Origin: Candidatus Gastranaerophilales bacterium
GTDB taxonomy: Bacteria > Cyanobacteriota > Vampirovibrionia > Gastranaerophilales > Gastranaerophilaceae
Direction of reading: 5' to 3'
DNA: 64,000 nt
Assembly (NCBI GenBank): GCA_944323395.1
Contig: CALUSI010000009.1
Span: forward strand, 1 to 64,000
Shown: piece after piece, positions 1 to 7,585 of the stretch
How the letters are laid out: every line of letters begins with the position of its first letter
Numbering within the stretch: the first letter of the stretch is position 1
Notes under the pieces: generated by a model
The model's input: only the letters and a program-made list of their open reading frames with translations
Told to the model about the DNA's origin: nothing
The model's database searches: none
Position numbers and translations under genes: made by a program

Positions 1-150
1 TTAAAATCTAACCCAAAAGATTTCCAAGGCAGACGTGGTCTTTTGATGATGGTAGGTAGAAGAAAAAGACTTCTTTCTTACTTAAAAGACAGAAATCTTG
101 AAGATTACAGAAAGTTAATTAAAGCTTTAAATATAAGAGAATCAAAATAG
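1..150 (+). CDS. rpsO: 30S ribosomal protein S15, C-terminal part
   Basis: The first 50 codons in frame 1 end at a TAG at 148-150 and give the C-terminal half of S15 ([19 protein letters not shown], then [14 protein letters not shown]). S15 binds 16S rRNA in the platform of the small subunit. The 5' part lies upstream of the window, so its start cannot be seen. An intrinsic terminator follows 16 nt after the stop. Confidence 0.93.
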   Translation, partial: LKSNPKDFQGRRGLLMMVGRRKRLLSYLKDRNLEDYRKLIKALNIRESK

Positions 151-165
151 CAAGTTAAAAGCAAA

Positions 166-196
166 TAAAAAAGACCGTTTTAAACGGTCTTTTTTA
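166..196 (+). terminator. Intrinsic terminator after rpsO
   Basis: GACCGTTT and AAACGGTC form an inverted repeat flanked by an A-run and a T-run, directly after the rpsO stop. It closes the rpsO transcript before the metK promoter. Confidence 0.85.
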
Positions 197-205
197 TTTG
201 TTAAT

Positions 206-234
206 TTGACCTGCAAGTCTGTTAAGAGTAGAAT
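206..234 (+). promoter_or_regulatory. Probable sigma-70-type promoter of metK
   Basis: TTGACC at 206-211 is followed after exactly 17 nt by TAGAAT at 229-234, a near-consensus -35/-10 pair lying between the rpsO terminator and metK. Transcription would start near 241, leaving a leader of about 37 nt. That is too short for a SAM riboswitch. Confidence 0.6.
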
Positions 235-277
235 TAAAAAAAGATAGATTGGCAAGTAAAACAGAAAAGAGAAAAAG

Positions 278-1549
278 ATGAGTTCAAAAAAATATTTATT
301 CACATCTGAATCAGTAACAGAAGGACATCCTGATAAAGTATGTGACCAAATCTCAGATGCTATTTTGGACGAGTTTTTAACAAAAGACTCAAAATCCAGA
401 GTTGCAGCAGAAACATCAGTAACAACAGGTATGGTGTTAGTATCAGGAGAAATAACTTCTTCTTGCTATGTAGATATTCCGCATGTTGTAAGAACAACTA
501 TTGAAAACATAGGTTACACAGGAAAAGCCTCAGGCGGATTTGACAGTAAAACCTGCGCTGTACTTACAAGTATTGATGAACAATCTACCGATATAGCAGG
601 CGGTGTAAACAAAGCATTTGAGACAAGAGATAATAATGCAGCTGTTTCAGTTGATGAAACAAATAATATCGGTGCAGGCGACCAAGGTATTATGTTTGGT
701 TTTGCTTGTGACGAAACTCCGGAATTAATGCCGTTGCCAATAAGTTTAGCACATAAACTATCATATAGACTTGCGCAGGTAAGAAAACAAGGTTTAGTTA
801 AATACCTTAGACCCGATGGCAAATCACAAGTTACTGTTGAATATGAAAATGATAAACCTGTAAGAATTGATACTGTTGTTATTTCTACTCAACACGATGA
901 TGAAATTGATGGTATTACAGACAATACACAAATTCAAGAAATCATAAGAAAAGATATGATTGAACATGTTATAAATTATGTGTTTAAAAATGAACCATTA
1001 AAACCGGATAGCACAACTAAATACTTAATAAATCCATCAGGAAGATTCGTAATCGGCGGACCTCAAGGTGATGCCGGTTTAACAGGAAGAAAGATAATAG
1101 TTGATACCTATGGCGGCTATTCAAGACACGGTGGCGGTGCTTTCTCCGGTAAAGACCCAACAAAGGTTGACAGAAGTGCTGCATATGCTGCAAGATATGT
1201 TGCAAAGAACATTGTTGCTGCAGGTCTTGCTTCAAAATGTGAAATAGAACTTGGTTATGCAATCGGGGTAGCTCAACCTGTTTCTATTTATGTTGAAACA
1301 TTCGGCACAGGTAAAATATCAGATGATGATATTATGAAACTTGTTGAAACTAACTTTGACTTAAGACCAAGAGCAATTATTAACCAATTTGATTTAAGAA
1401 ATCTTCCTGCAAAAAATGGAGGTAAATTCTATCAAAAACTTGCTGCATACGGTCACTTAGGCAGAACTGATTTTGATGTTCCTTGGGAACACACAGATAA
1501 AGTTCAAACTCTAAAAGAACAAGCATCTAAGTTAACTTGTAAAGTATAA
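278..1549 (+). CDS. metK: S-adenosylmethionine synthetase
   Basis: Makes S-adenosylmethionine from ATP and methionine in the cytoplasm, supplying methylation and radical SAM enzymes such as the one at 34.6 kb. The 423-aa protein has the family signatures: [18 protein letters not shown] near the N-terminus with the catalytic His, [15 protein letters not shown] in the middle, and [19 protein letters not shown] with the phosphate-binding lysines. Length is slightly above the usual 385-400 aa. A purine-rich AGAAAAGAG lies just upstream of the ATG. It is monocistronic, between its own promoter and a bidirectional terminator shared with cca. Confidence 0.97.
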   Translation: MSSKKYLFTSESVTEGHPDKVCDQISDAILDEFLTKDSKSRVAAETSVTTGMVLVSGEITSSCYVDIPHVVRTTIENIGYTGKASGGFDSKTCAVLTSIDEQSTDIAGGVNKAFETRDNNAAVSVDETNNIGAGDQGIMFGFACDETPELMPLPISLAHKLSYRLAQVRKQGLVKYLRPDGKSQVTVEYENDKPVRIDTVVISTQHDDEIDGITDNTQIQEIIRKDMIEHVINYVFKNEPLKPDSTTKYLINPSGRFVIGGPQGDAGLTGRKIIVDTYGGYSRHGGGAFSGKDPTKVDRSAAYAARYVAKNIVAAGLASKCEIELGYAIGVAQPVSIYVETFGTGKISDDDIMKLVETNFDLRPRAIINQFDLRNLPAKNGGKFYQKLAAYGHLGRTDFDVPWEHTDKVQTLKEQASKLTCKV

Positions 1550-1570
1550 AAACTTGAATATAGAGGATTA

Positions 1571-1604
1571 AAAATAGGAGTAGAAAAACTACTCCTATTT
1601 TTTT
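1571..1604. terminator. Bidirectional terminator shared by metK and cca
   Basis: AATAGGAGTAG / CTACTCCTATT with an AAAA loop is flanked by A-run and T-run, so it can act on both strands. The cca stop codon (1595-1597 on the minus strand) lies inside the stem. Confidence 0.85.
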
Positions 1605-2818
1605 ATAAATTGCTTTACAAAATCTATTTCTTCTTTTTTAGTTTTTAAATTCCCTTCCAATTTCTCATTTAAAACTTTTTCAAAAAGTTCATTAAAATAT
1701 GAAGAAGGAATAAAACCAAGTTCAATTAAGTCTTTACCCGTAATCAATACCTTGATTTCTTTTAGTACATCATAAAAATATTTTACAGCCTCATCATGAG
1801 TCATAACATAATAAATTAATATTGATAAATCAACTCTATCGTTAAATGTTTTATATAAAAATGTTTTATCTTCAATATTAAGCGGATACAAAAGTAATAG
1901 CTCTTGAACTTCCTTAATTATCTTTTTCTCAAAAGCTGTCATATTTAATCGTTCATATGCGATATTGCTATTAACTATTAATAAGACTATATAAACAAAC
2001 CATAATTCATCTTTGTTATACAAATAATTCAAATCCAAATTTTTAAAGAAGTTCTCATCAAAATTAATAAAAGGATTATCCGAAATCAGTTTATAAGCTT
2101 TTGTATCAATAATTTTAGAATAGAGTCCTTTCTTTTCTAACGAAAAATACTGCCTAAATTCTGATTTTATTCTTTCTAAAGGCATACTATAATCAACATT
2201 ATCAAGATATTTTTTCAATAGATTTTTTGTATTTTCTTCAATTTCAAAATCAAATCGCACCTGAAATTTTAATGCACGAATAATTCTGGAAGGATCATCT
2301 ATAAAACTTTTATCATGTAAAACTCTTATTCGTTTATTTAATACATCATCATATCCACCACAATAATCAACAATAGAGTATTTATTTTCACCTGTTAAAC
2401 TTATTGCAAGAGTATTAATTGTAAAATCACGTCGCATTACATCTTTTTTTAGAGAACATCCAAAATTATATGCAACAGGTAAAACACCTGACTTTTCATA
2501 TTTTTCTTCTCTTGTTGAAGCAAAATCTATTTCTATATTGTTGAAGAATAATACCTTTGCCGTTCTTAGATTTTCTTGAACTGATATTATCTTGCAATTA
2601 AGACATTTTTCTATACTCTTGCAAAATTCAATAGCATCACTTTCAACAACAATATCAATATCTTTTATAGTATTATGCAGAATTAAATCTCTAACAATAC
2701 CACCAATAATATAAATATTTATATTTTTCTTTTCAGCTAATTGAGCAACACAATATATAACCGTTCTACGATTTTCTGATAACTGACTATCTATACACTC
2801 TTTAAAAGAAACAGACAT
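1595..2818 (-). CDS. cca: tRNA nucleotidyltransferase / poly(A) polymerase family (CCA-adding)
   Basis: Class II nucleotidyltransferase that completes or repairs tRNA 3' ends. Residues about 35-60 carry the GG...RD motif (IIGGIVRDLIL) and the metal-binding DxD (DIDIVVES); the RRDFTINTLA motif and the RALKFQVRF helix of the RNA-binding domain follow. The tRNA-Leu in this window has no encoded CCA, so such an enzyme is needed. From the sequence alone I cannot tell a full CCA enzyme from a split CC- or A-adding one. No Shine-Dalgarno is visible, and a TATAAT box ends 6 nt before the ATG, suggesting a leaderless mRNA. Confidence 0.88.
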   Translation of the reverse strand: MSVSFKECIDSQLSENRRTVIYCVAQLAEKKNINIYIIGGIVRDLILHNTIKDIDIVVESDAIEFCKSIEKCLNCKIISVQENLRTAKVLFFNNIEIDFASTREEKYEKSGVLPVAYNFGCSLKKDVMRRDFTINTLAISLTGENKYSIVDYCGGYDDVLNKRIRVLHDKSFIDDPSRIIRALKFQVRFDFEIEENTKNLLKKYLDNVDYSMPLERIKSEFRQYFSLEKKGLYSKIIDTKAYKLISDNPFINFDENFFKNLDLNYLYNKDELWFVYIVLLIVNSNIAYERLNMTAFEKKIIKEVQELLLLYPLNIEDKTFLYKTFNDRVDLSILIYYVMTHDEAVKYFYDVLKEIKVLITGKDLIELGFIPSSYFNELFEKVLNEKLEGNLKTKKEEIDFVKQFIKK

Positions 2819-2824
2819 AATCGG

Positions 2825-2853
2825 ATTATAACAGATTAATTAAAATCTTTGAA
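2825..2853 (-). promoter_or_regulatory. Possible promoter for a leaderless cca transcript
   Basis: On the minus strand TTCAAA (2848-2853) and TATAAT (2825-2830) are 17 nt apart. The -10 ends 6 nt before the cca ATG, so transcription would begin at or next to the start codon. It overlaps the end of the upstream 540-aa gene. Confidence 0.45.
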
Positions 2854-4458
2854 TACACTGCTTAATTCACCTTGCATTTTAGAAAGATAGTTTATATCAT
2901 ATTTGGGATTAACTTGATTGTTCATTTTCATACTTGCTTTTTTTCTAGCCTGAATTTGTTTTGTAATAAATATATTCAATTTAGCAATACCAACACCTAA
3001 AACAAGCCCTGAATATAAATAACCAGCGATTTGAGATCCTGCTATTTTAAGTACTTTAGACTTTGTTACACTATCTGCTTTCTTGAACAATTCCGAAAAT
3101 TTTAGCATTTTTCCATTTTTTGTAATTTCTTTAGCATTTGGTAATAATACTTCATCAAAAGATTTAACAGATGCTTTAGTCAACCATTTCAAACCATACT
3201 TTAAGCCTTTTTTTGCACCATCTTGAGCAACAGGATTATTAATTAATTCTTTTCCGCCTAAAGCTCTAGCTGTCAACTTAGAAACCATACCGCCAAGAAT
3301 CAACCAGTTTGTAAAACCCAGCGTATCCTTTATTATACTTTCTCTCAATTCATTGCCATCTCTCGCTGATAAAAATCTTGAACCAATTGTTAATCCATAT
3401 AAGAATTTGAATTGATTAATAGTAGGAACCTTACTGTTAAATTGAATATTAGATACTAAATTTGAAGGATTGCCGATTGTTTTCATTGCAAATAGAGGAA
3501 AGCCAACCCCAGCTACTGTTTTGGCGACCTTAAATCCTTTAGATTTATCACCTTCTTTATTATCAACGCCAACAAAACCATCTTGTCCTGTTCTTTTCTT
3601 AGTTAAATATCTGTTCAACGGTTGAACAGACATACATAAAGCAGCACAAATTCCCATTCCTAACAGCGTTGATGCTACTTTATTCGATTTTAAAGTTTTT
3701 ATAAATTCCGGTAATTTTTCTTTGGTTTTATCTTTAAATGAATTAGAAAGAACTACTGCATTATCAACAAGATCACCCAAGCTTGCAGAGACTTCTTTTG
3801 CACCGGCATTAAGCCTAAAAGAAGCCTGTGCCCCTGTATCTTTAGTAACTTTAGACAAAATAACACTTTTTAAATCTTTTACTTCTTTTGCAAGTGTTAA
3901 TTTGTTTGTTCCGCTGGCTTTAGCCATCTGTTCTGTCTTATCTGCTAAAGAAACTAAACCATTAACAATATCATCTCTTGCACCTTGGGAAACACTTTTC
4001 CACTCTGTACCATTCAATCCCTTAATATTTTGGAGAAATCCGTCAAAAAACTGTCTTTGTCCTTCTGAAGTTTTCCATATATTTGATAAATTGTTGATAG
4101 TATCACCATTAGCAAATATATTTTGTGCTTTTACACCATATTTTTGGTTAAATTTTCCGGAAATAAGTGTAGCAGCACCTAAACCTATTAAACCAACACA
4201 AGCATGAATGAAACAACTTGCGCCTTCTCTAAATGCTGCTTCTATTCCTGATTGAGGACCTCTGTTCTTAAATTCAATTGCAGTTCTTGGTATTACCATT
4301 GAGCATAAGTCAACAGCACAAGCACCAATTGCTGGACTGTTATTTAATCCTCTTAATCCAGTTAGAACAGCTGTACCAGCACCTTTAAATGCTGTATTTT
4401 TATTATTTTGTTCGGCTTGCTTTGGTATTTGAACTTGTGTATTTATTCTGTCTATCAT
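2836..4458 (-). CDS. Orphan membrane-associated protein with N-terminal AFKG motif
   Basis: No known function is recognised. The 540-aa protein opens with a polar stretch, then AFKG at residues 23-26, and a Gly/Ala-rich hydrophobic segment (VGLIGLGAATLISG) at about 90-105. Further hydrophobic stretches occur around 265-280 (LLGMGICAALCMSV) and near the C-terminus (YLYSGLVLGVGIAKLNIF). The layout resembles the protein at 22469-23557: short polar tag, F/Y-K-G, then helical hydrophobic blocks. No classical signal peptide is seen. I infer a lineage-specific paralogous family, but location and role are unknown. Confidence 0.7.
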   Translation of the reverse strand: MIDRINTQVQIPKQAEQNNKNTAFKGAGTAVLTGLRGLNNSPAIGACAVDLCSMVIPRTAIEFKNRGPQSGIEAAFREGASCFIHACVGLIGLGAATLISGKFNQKYGVKAQNIFANGDTINNLSNIWKTSEGQRQFFDGFLQNIKGLNGTEWKSVSQGARDDIVNGLVSLADKTEQMAKASGTNKLTLAKEVKDLKSVILSKVTKDTGAQASFRLNAGAKEVSASLGDLVDNAVVLSNSFKDKTKEKLPEFIKTLKSNKVASTLLGMGICAALCMSVQPLNRYLTKKRTGQDGFVGVDNKEGDKSKGFKVAKTVAGVGFPLFAMKTIGNPSNLVSNIQFNSKVPTINQFKFLYGLTIGSRFLSARDGNELRESIIKDTLGFTNWLILGGMVSKLTARALGGKELINNPVAQDGAKKGLKYGLKWLTKASVKSFDEVLLPNAKEITKNGKMLKFSELFKKADSVTKSKVLKIAGSQIAGYLYSGLVLGVGIAKLNIFITKQIQARKKASMKMNNQVNPKYDINYLSKMQGELSSVFKDFN

Positions 4459-4673
4459 GCTTTTATTGTCTTTTCCAAGGTTTTAATATATGTCCATAAT
4501 TTTTTTTGCTATCTTAATCACAAATTTTTACATAAATTTTGCCGTCAATAATTTTAACAAAAGAAAATTATCTTTGTAACAATATAAGATTTTTTCTTTA
4601 CAAAAATAATATAAACATTAAAGTTTAATAAATATTTTCCGAAATATTAATTTATAAGGGGAAATAAAAAACA

Positions 4674-4943
4674 ATGGAAAATCAAAATAGTATATTACAG
4701 AAAAATCCATTCGGATTAAATATAACACTTCCAAAGAAAACAATTCAGGAAGTACAAAAAGTTGCAAAACAAGAGATTGAAAATATAACAGTCAATCCTC
4801 TGGTTGATTACTTTGAAGAAAATGATAAGGTTTTCTCCGGGCAAGTGGCAAAAGAAATCAGAAACTGCCAAGCTCAAATATATGCGTTGGGGCAAGTTAT
4901 GAGAGAAGGGCAACCCAGATCTACTTTCAATATGAAAGTATAA
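4674..4943 (+). CDS. Small hypothetical protein (89 aa)
   Basis: Short, mostly helical and charged protein with an N-terminal NPFG at residues 12-15 that loosely recalls the F-K-G/F-G motif of its neighbours. AAGGGG lies 12 nt before the ATG. It has no membrane segment or recognised motif. It stands alone between divergent and convergent neighbours and ends at a strong terminator, which supports a real gene. Function unknown. Confidence 0.7.
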   Translation: MENQNSILQKNPFGLNITLPKKTIQEVQKVAKQEIENITVNPLVDYFEENDKVFSGQVAKEIRNCQAQIYALGQVMREGQPRSTFNMKV

Positions 4944-4957
4944 AATAAAAAATTTAA

Positions 4958-4988
4958 TTAAGAGAATCTTCAAAAAGATTCTCTTTTA
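4958..4988. terminator. Bidirectional terminator
   Basis: AGAGAATCTT / AAGATTCTCT with a 4-nt loop, A-rich on the left and T-rich on the right, sits between the convergent genes 4674-4943 and 4989-5381. Confidence 0.8.
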
Positions 4989-5381
4989 CTATTCTTTTTC
5001 TTCTTTTTTATTTGATTTAGCAAGTCCAAATAGTGTACTTAGAGCAACACCAATTCCAGCACCAATTAATGCATTCTTAGTATATGTTTTACCTGTTGTT
5101 TTAAATGCCTTATCGGCAATTTTTTTCAACTTATCCTTTGTAAGCGTATAAAATGTCTCAAACTTGGAATCAAGTAACCCAATATTCCCCTTATTCTCAT
5201 CTTTAATATGTTTTAAAACACTATCAAATGAATCAAAATTGAGTCTATTAAGAAGTACTTTTGCCCCCTTTTGATCAAATTTTGTTTTCAATACACCTAT
5301 AGCTGCTCCGGCACCAGCACTTGCTCCGACAGCCATAGGGTTTACACTACTTTTGTTCGAATCAACGTTTTGAACTGACAT
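4989..5381 (-). CDS. Small glycine-zipper-like membrane protein, unknown function
   Basis: A 130-aa protein starting MSVQNVDSNKSS. I chose this ATG because GGAGA lies 7 nt upstream; an in-frame GTG 24 nt earlier would put that Shine-Dalgarno inside the gene. Two Gly/Ala-rich hydrophobic segments, MAVGASAGAGAAIGVL at about 14-30 and LIGAGIGVALSTLFGLA near the C-terminus, flank a charged central part. The pattern fits a small membrane protein with two helices in a hairpin. It may belong to the same lineage-specific set as the 540-aa protein. No enzyme motif. Confidence 0.65.
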   Translation of the reverse strand: MSVQNVDSNKSSVNPMAVGASAGAGAAIGVLKTKFDQKGAKVLLNRLNFDSFDSVLKHIKDENKGNIGLLDSKFETFYTLTKDKLKKIADKAFKTTGKTYTKNALIGAGIGVALSTLFGLAKSNKKEEKE

Positions 5382-5480
5382 ATTATTTTCTCCATAGATT
5401 AACACTTATATATGTAAAAAAAATTTTATAAGAAGGATTGCCTTTTTACTTAATTTTTTAACATTTTAGTCACACAACTA

Positions 5481-5707
5481 AGCACAGACCTCGTATACTC
5501 GCTTCGAAAACTTTCGTTTTCCCGCTCGGTCGGTCTGCCGCTTCTTTGGGTTCGCTCGGCTCCGCCTCTCTCCACCCTACGCACCGTATTTATTTTTTGC
5601 TCTCAGCACAGACCTTGTATCCTCGCTTCGAAAACTTTCGTTTTCCCGCTCGGTCGGTCTGATGCTTCTTCGGGTTCGGTCGGCTCCGCCTCTCTCCACC
5701 CTACGCA
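5481..5707. repeat. GC-rich tandem repeat, two 103-bp copies
   Basis: Copy 1 is 5481-5583 and copy 2 is 5605-5707, separated by 21 nt of AT-rich sequence. The copies are the same length and differ at 6 positions (about 94% identity). Each contains an inverted repeat GAAAAC-TTTC-GTTTTC. GC content is far above the surroundings. No credible ORF: the one open frame through it reads across a terminator. Its right edge abuts the U-tract of the minus-strand terminator at 5713-5736. A related element lies at 26503-26645. Confidence 0.85.
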
Positions 5708-5712
5708 AAAAA

Positions 5713-5736
5713 TAAAAAAAAGGTCGCATCGCGACC
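5713..5736 (-). terminator. Minus-strand intrinsic terminator
   Basis: GGTCGC-GAT-GCGACC on the minus strand is followed by eight T residues. It lies downstream of the rplT terminator and directly next to the GC-rich repeat. It would end the candidate small RNA starting near 5835. Confidence 0.75.
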
Positions 5737-5835
5737 ACAGTCTTGTTATGGAGAAAAGGAGTGAAGGAAAATAAGTAATAAAGAAAATTGACTATACTAC
5801 TATTATTCCCTCTTTGTTTTATATATAACATATAT
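5713..5835 (-). ncRNA. Candidate small RNA (about 120 nt)
   Basis: Between a promoter-like pair (5842-5870) and a strong terminator (5713-5736) on the minus strand lies about 120 nt with no start codon plus Shine-Dalgarno and no ORF that ends before the terminator. That layout is typical of a small RNA gene. The sequence is very AT-rich at the 5' end, so the promoter could be a chance match. No known RNA family recognised. Confidence 0.3.
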
Positions 5836-5841
5836 AAAACA

Positions 5842-5870
5842 TATATATTAATATTCTTTAATATTTTCAA
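5842..5870 (-). promoter_or_regulatory. Promoter-like sequence between two terminators
   Basis: Minus strand TTGAAA (5865-5870) and TATATA (5842-5847) with 17-nt spacing, starting right where the rplT terminator ends. It points at the ORF-less stretch that ends at 5713. Confidence 0.35.
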
Positions 5871-5872
5871 CT

Positions 5873-5898
5873 AAAAAAGAGTCCCTATTTGGGACTCT
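5873..5898 (-). terminator. Terminator of the infC-rpmI-rplT operon
   Basis: AGAGTCCC / GGGACTCT with a 5-nt loop and a T-run on the minus strand, 30 nt after the rplT stop. Confidence 0.85.
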
Positions 5899-5927
5899 CA
5901 AGAATTAGCAACATGAATTTTCAATAA

Positions 5928-6278
5928 CTATTTTGCAGATTTTGCAGTTTCTACAATAATAGAAAATGCATCCGGCTCATTTACTGCCAAATCAGCAAGC
6001 ATTTTTCTGTTTATAGCAACTTCTGATTTTTTAAGTGCATTCATAAATTTAGAATAGCTTAAACCATGTTGTCTAACTGCGGCATTGATTCTAACAATCC
6101 ATAAACGACGCATATTTCTCTTTAGATTACGTCTATCTCTGTATTGATATTTCAATTTTTTCATTACAGCAGTATTAGCAACTTTAAATATTCTGCTTCT
6201 TGCACCTTTAAAGCCTTTTGCTAATTTTAATATTTTCTTATGTCTTTTTCTTAAGACATTACCACGTTTAACTCTCAT
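5928..6278 (-). CDS. rplT: 50S ribosomal protein L20
   Basis: 116-aa highly basic protein with the L20 signature ([19 protein letters not shown] at the N-terminus; [21 protein letters not shown]). L20 binds 23S rRNA early in large-subunit assembly and in many bacteria also represses its own operon. It follows rpmI by 29 nt in the classic infC-rpmI-rplT order. Its stop is followed by a strong terminator. Confidence 0.97.
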   Translation of the reverse strand: MRVKRGNVLRKRHKKILKLAKGFKGARSRIFKVANTAVMKKLKYQYRDRRNLKRNMRRLWIVRINAAVRQHGLSYSKFMNALKKSEVAINRKMLADLAVNEPDAFSIIVETAKSAK

Positions 6279-6307
6279 TTTTCAATTTCCTTTCTTCTTT
6301 AAAATTC

Positions 6308-6517
6308 TTAACCTGAACACTTCGCATATGGAAGTTCTTTTAATACAAGTTTCTTATGTGTCGCAGAAACTTCTATCATAGAAGAAAGTTTTCTCTTTCT
6401 TGAAGCACTTTTGTGTTGCAATAAATGCCCTTTACCGGCTTTTCTTCTTAAAATTTTACCGCTGGCAGTAACTTTGTACCTTTTTGCGCCACTACGGTGT
6501 GTTTTCATCTTTGGCAT
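6308..6517 (-). CDS. rpmI: 50S ribosomal protein L35
   Basis: 69-aa basic protein beginning MPKMKTHRSGAKRYKVTASGK, typical of L35, a small structural protein of the large subunit. AAGGAG precedes the ATG. It is separated from infC by 144 nt containing a hairpin with a T-run, so its expression may be partly uncoupled from infC. Confidence 0.96.
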   Translation of the reverse strand: MPKMKTHRSGAKRYKVTASGKILRRKAGKGHLLQHKSASRKRKLSSMIEVSATHKKLVLKELPYAKCSG

Positions 6518-6607
6518 CGTTTTCTCCTTTTTTTACTTGACTATACTTTCTTGACCAAAATTGCGACATGCCTCCGCAAATTTGAATCACACTTACATTG
6601 TAAAACA
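6518..6607 (-). promoter_or_regulatory. Possible leader region of rpmI-rplT
   Basis: About 90 nt between the internal hairpin and rpmI. On the minus strand it contains TTGCG ... CGCAA as an inverted repeat around GAGGCATGT. In many bacteria L20 represses rpmI-rplT by binding such a leader. I cannot match this one to a known L20-leader structure, so the assignment is inference from position. Confidence 0.3.
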
Positions 6608-6610
6608 AAC

Positions 6611-6637
6611 AAAAATACACGCAATAAGCGTGTATTT
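6611..6637 (-). terminator. Hairpin with T-tract between infC and rpmI
   Basis: AAATACACGC / GCGTGTATTT with a 5-nt loop, then TTG TTTG on the minus strand. It looks like an intrinsic terminator inside the operon, which would lower read-through from infC into rpmI-rplT or serve as an attenuator. The stem also has A-runs on the opposite side. Confidence 0.65.
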
Positions 6638-6661
6638 TTTATATTAATAAAAAGTTATAAA

Positions 6662-7177
6662 CTATGGTGCTAATATAGTAACAACGTTTCTTCCATCCAT
6701 TGAAGGTTTCTTTTCTACAGTCATTTTTTCACCTTCTAAATCGGCAAGAAATCTGTTTGCCAAATCATATGCCAAATGATTATGTTGCATTTCTCTTCCG
6801 CGAAGCATTACTACTATTTTAACTTTATTTCCTTTGGCTATAAATTTCTTTATACTGTTTATTTTAACATTATAATCATTGACATCAATTTTATATCTTA
6901 CTTTTATTTCCTTAATATCGATAGTATGTTGTTTTTTCTTTGATTCTTTAGCACGTTTTTCAATTTCGTACTTGTATTTTCCATAGTCTAAAATTTTTGC
7001 TACCGGTGGTTCCTGATTAGGAGAGACGACTATTAAATCCAACCCCCTGTCTTCTGCCATCATAAGAGCTTTTGATGTAGCTACTACTCCGTGATTATTT
7101 CCTTCGTCATCTATTAATCTGACTTCTTTTGCTCTAATATTTCTATTTAATAGCGGTTGGTTATTATCTTTACTAAT
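6662..7177 (-). CDS. infC: Translation initiation factor IF-3, AUU start codon
   Basis: IF-3 binds the 30S subunit, keeps it free of 50S and checks the start codon. The C-terminal domain is clear (IKEIKVRYKIDVNDYNVKI; RGREMQHNHLAYDLANRF). No ATG, GTG or TTG gives a normal N-terminus: the first ATG (7063) would remove 38 residues of the N-domain. In frame at 7175-7177 an ATT sits 7 nt after AGGAGGA and yields ISKDNNQPLLNRNIRAKEV, the expected IF-3 start, for a 171-aa protein. AUU starts allow IF-3 to repress itself, as in E. coli. A promoter lies just upstream. Confidence 0.93.
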   Translation of the reverse strand: MSKDNNQPLLNRNIRAKEVRLIDDEGNNHGVVATSKALMMAEDRGLDLIVVSPNQEPPVAKILDYGKYKYEIEKRAKESKKKQHTIDIKEIKVRYKIDVNDYNVKINSIKKFIAKGNKVKIVVMLRGREMQHNHLAYDLANRFLADLEGEKMTVEKKPSMDGRNVVTILAP

Positions 7178-7208
7178 GGTATGTTCCTCCTATTTAACTA
7201 ACGCAAAT

Positions 7209-7237
7209 ATTTTATCAGATAAGGTTTTACTTTGCAA
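7209..7237 (-). promoter_or_regulatory. Probable infC operon promoter
   Basis: Minus strand TTGCAA (7232-7237) and TAAAAT (7209-7214), 17 nt apart. The transcript would start near 7202, giving a leader of only about 25 nt that carries the AGGAGGA site. There is therefore no room for an L20 leader before infC. Confidence 0.55.
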
Positions 7238-7417
7238 ATACTATATTTTAGGTTGCATAATCACTACTTAAATTCAAATACCCATAAAAATAAATTTTGA
7301 AACTTCATAAAGTTTATAACTGCATATTTTACATTTTTTAACAAACTTGCAATTCTCTTTTTTATTCTCTTGATTTTAATCTTTGTTTTTTATAAACTAC
7401 TAACATAACCGTAGACA

Positions 7418-7485
7418 GCTAGGGGGAAGGGTCTTTAAACAACCCGTTTCTGACAGGTCAGAAAACCTTAAAAATTAAACCTAGC
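7418..7485 (+). promoter_or_regulatory. L10 leader (ribosomal protein L10-binding RNA element)
   Basis: The 5' region of rplJ contains a closing stem GCTAGG (7418-7423) / CCTAGC (7480-7485). Inside it, AAGG / CCTT and a hairpin TTTCTGA-CAGG-TCAGAAA (7447-7463 region) form a branched fold. Position and shape match the L10 leader, which L10-(L12)4 binds to repress the rplJL operon. The call is by structure and context only. A weak promoter (TTGATT / TATAAA, 15-nt spacing) lies at 7370-7396. Confidence 0.7.
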
Positions 7486-7550
7486 CGAGGATTAACAAAA
7501 AGTTCATAAGTCAATTTTTAAAGGATTGGTTTTATATTATTTGTTGATAG

Positions 7551-7585
7551 ATTTACGGTTTACCGTAAATTTTTTGTTTTACGGT
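7551..7585 (+). promoter_or_regulatory. Terminator/antiterminator pair in the rplJ leader
   Basis: Three 8-nt elements occur in order: ATTTACGG (7551-7558), CCGTAAAT (7563-7570; overlapping ACCGTAAA at 7562-7569) and TTTACGGT (7578-7585). Pairing of 1 with 2 gives an 8-bp hairpin with a 4-nt loop followed by five T residues, a terminator. Pairing of 2 with 3 gives an equally long hairpin that destroys it. The two are mutually exclusive and lie between the L10 leader and the rplJ Shine-Dalgarno, so I infer transcription attenuation. Confidence 0.65.

Noticed and set aside
201-277. SAM riboswitch before metK
   Set aside because: The predicted leader is only about 37 nt and shows no SAM-binding fold.
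3722-4207. 161-codon plus-strand open frame opposite the 540-aa orphan gene
   Set aside because: It is the complement of a gene with a better start, composition and family resemblance; an antisense shadow.
5481-5707. CRISPR array at the GC-rich repeat
   Set aside because: Only two long repeats with a 21-nt gap, no further units and no cas genes.
5577-5870. 97-codon open frame on the minus strand through the GC-rich repeat
   Set aside because: It reads through a strong terminator (5713-5736), has no Shine-Dalgarno and turns into repeat-encoded Arg/Glu-rich sequence; coding potential is a by-product of GC-rich repeats.
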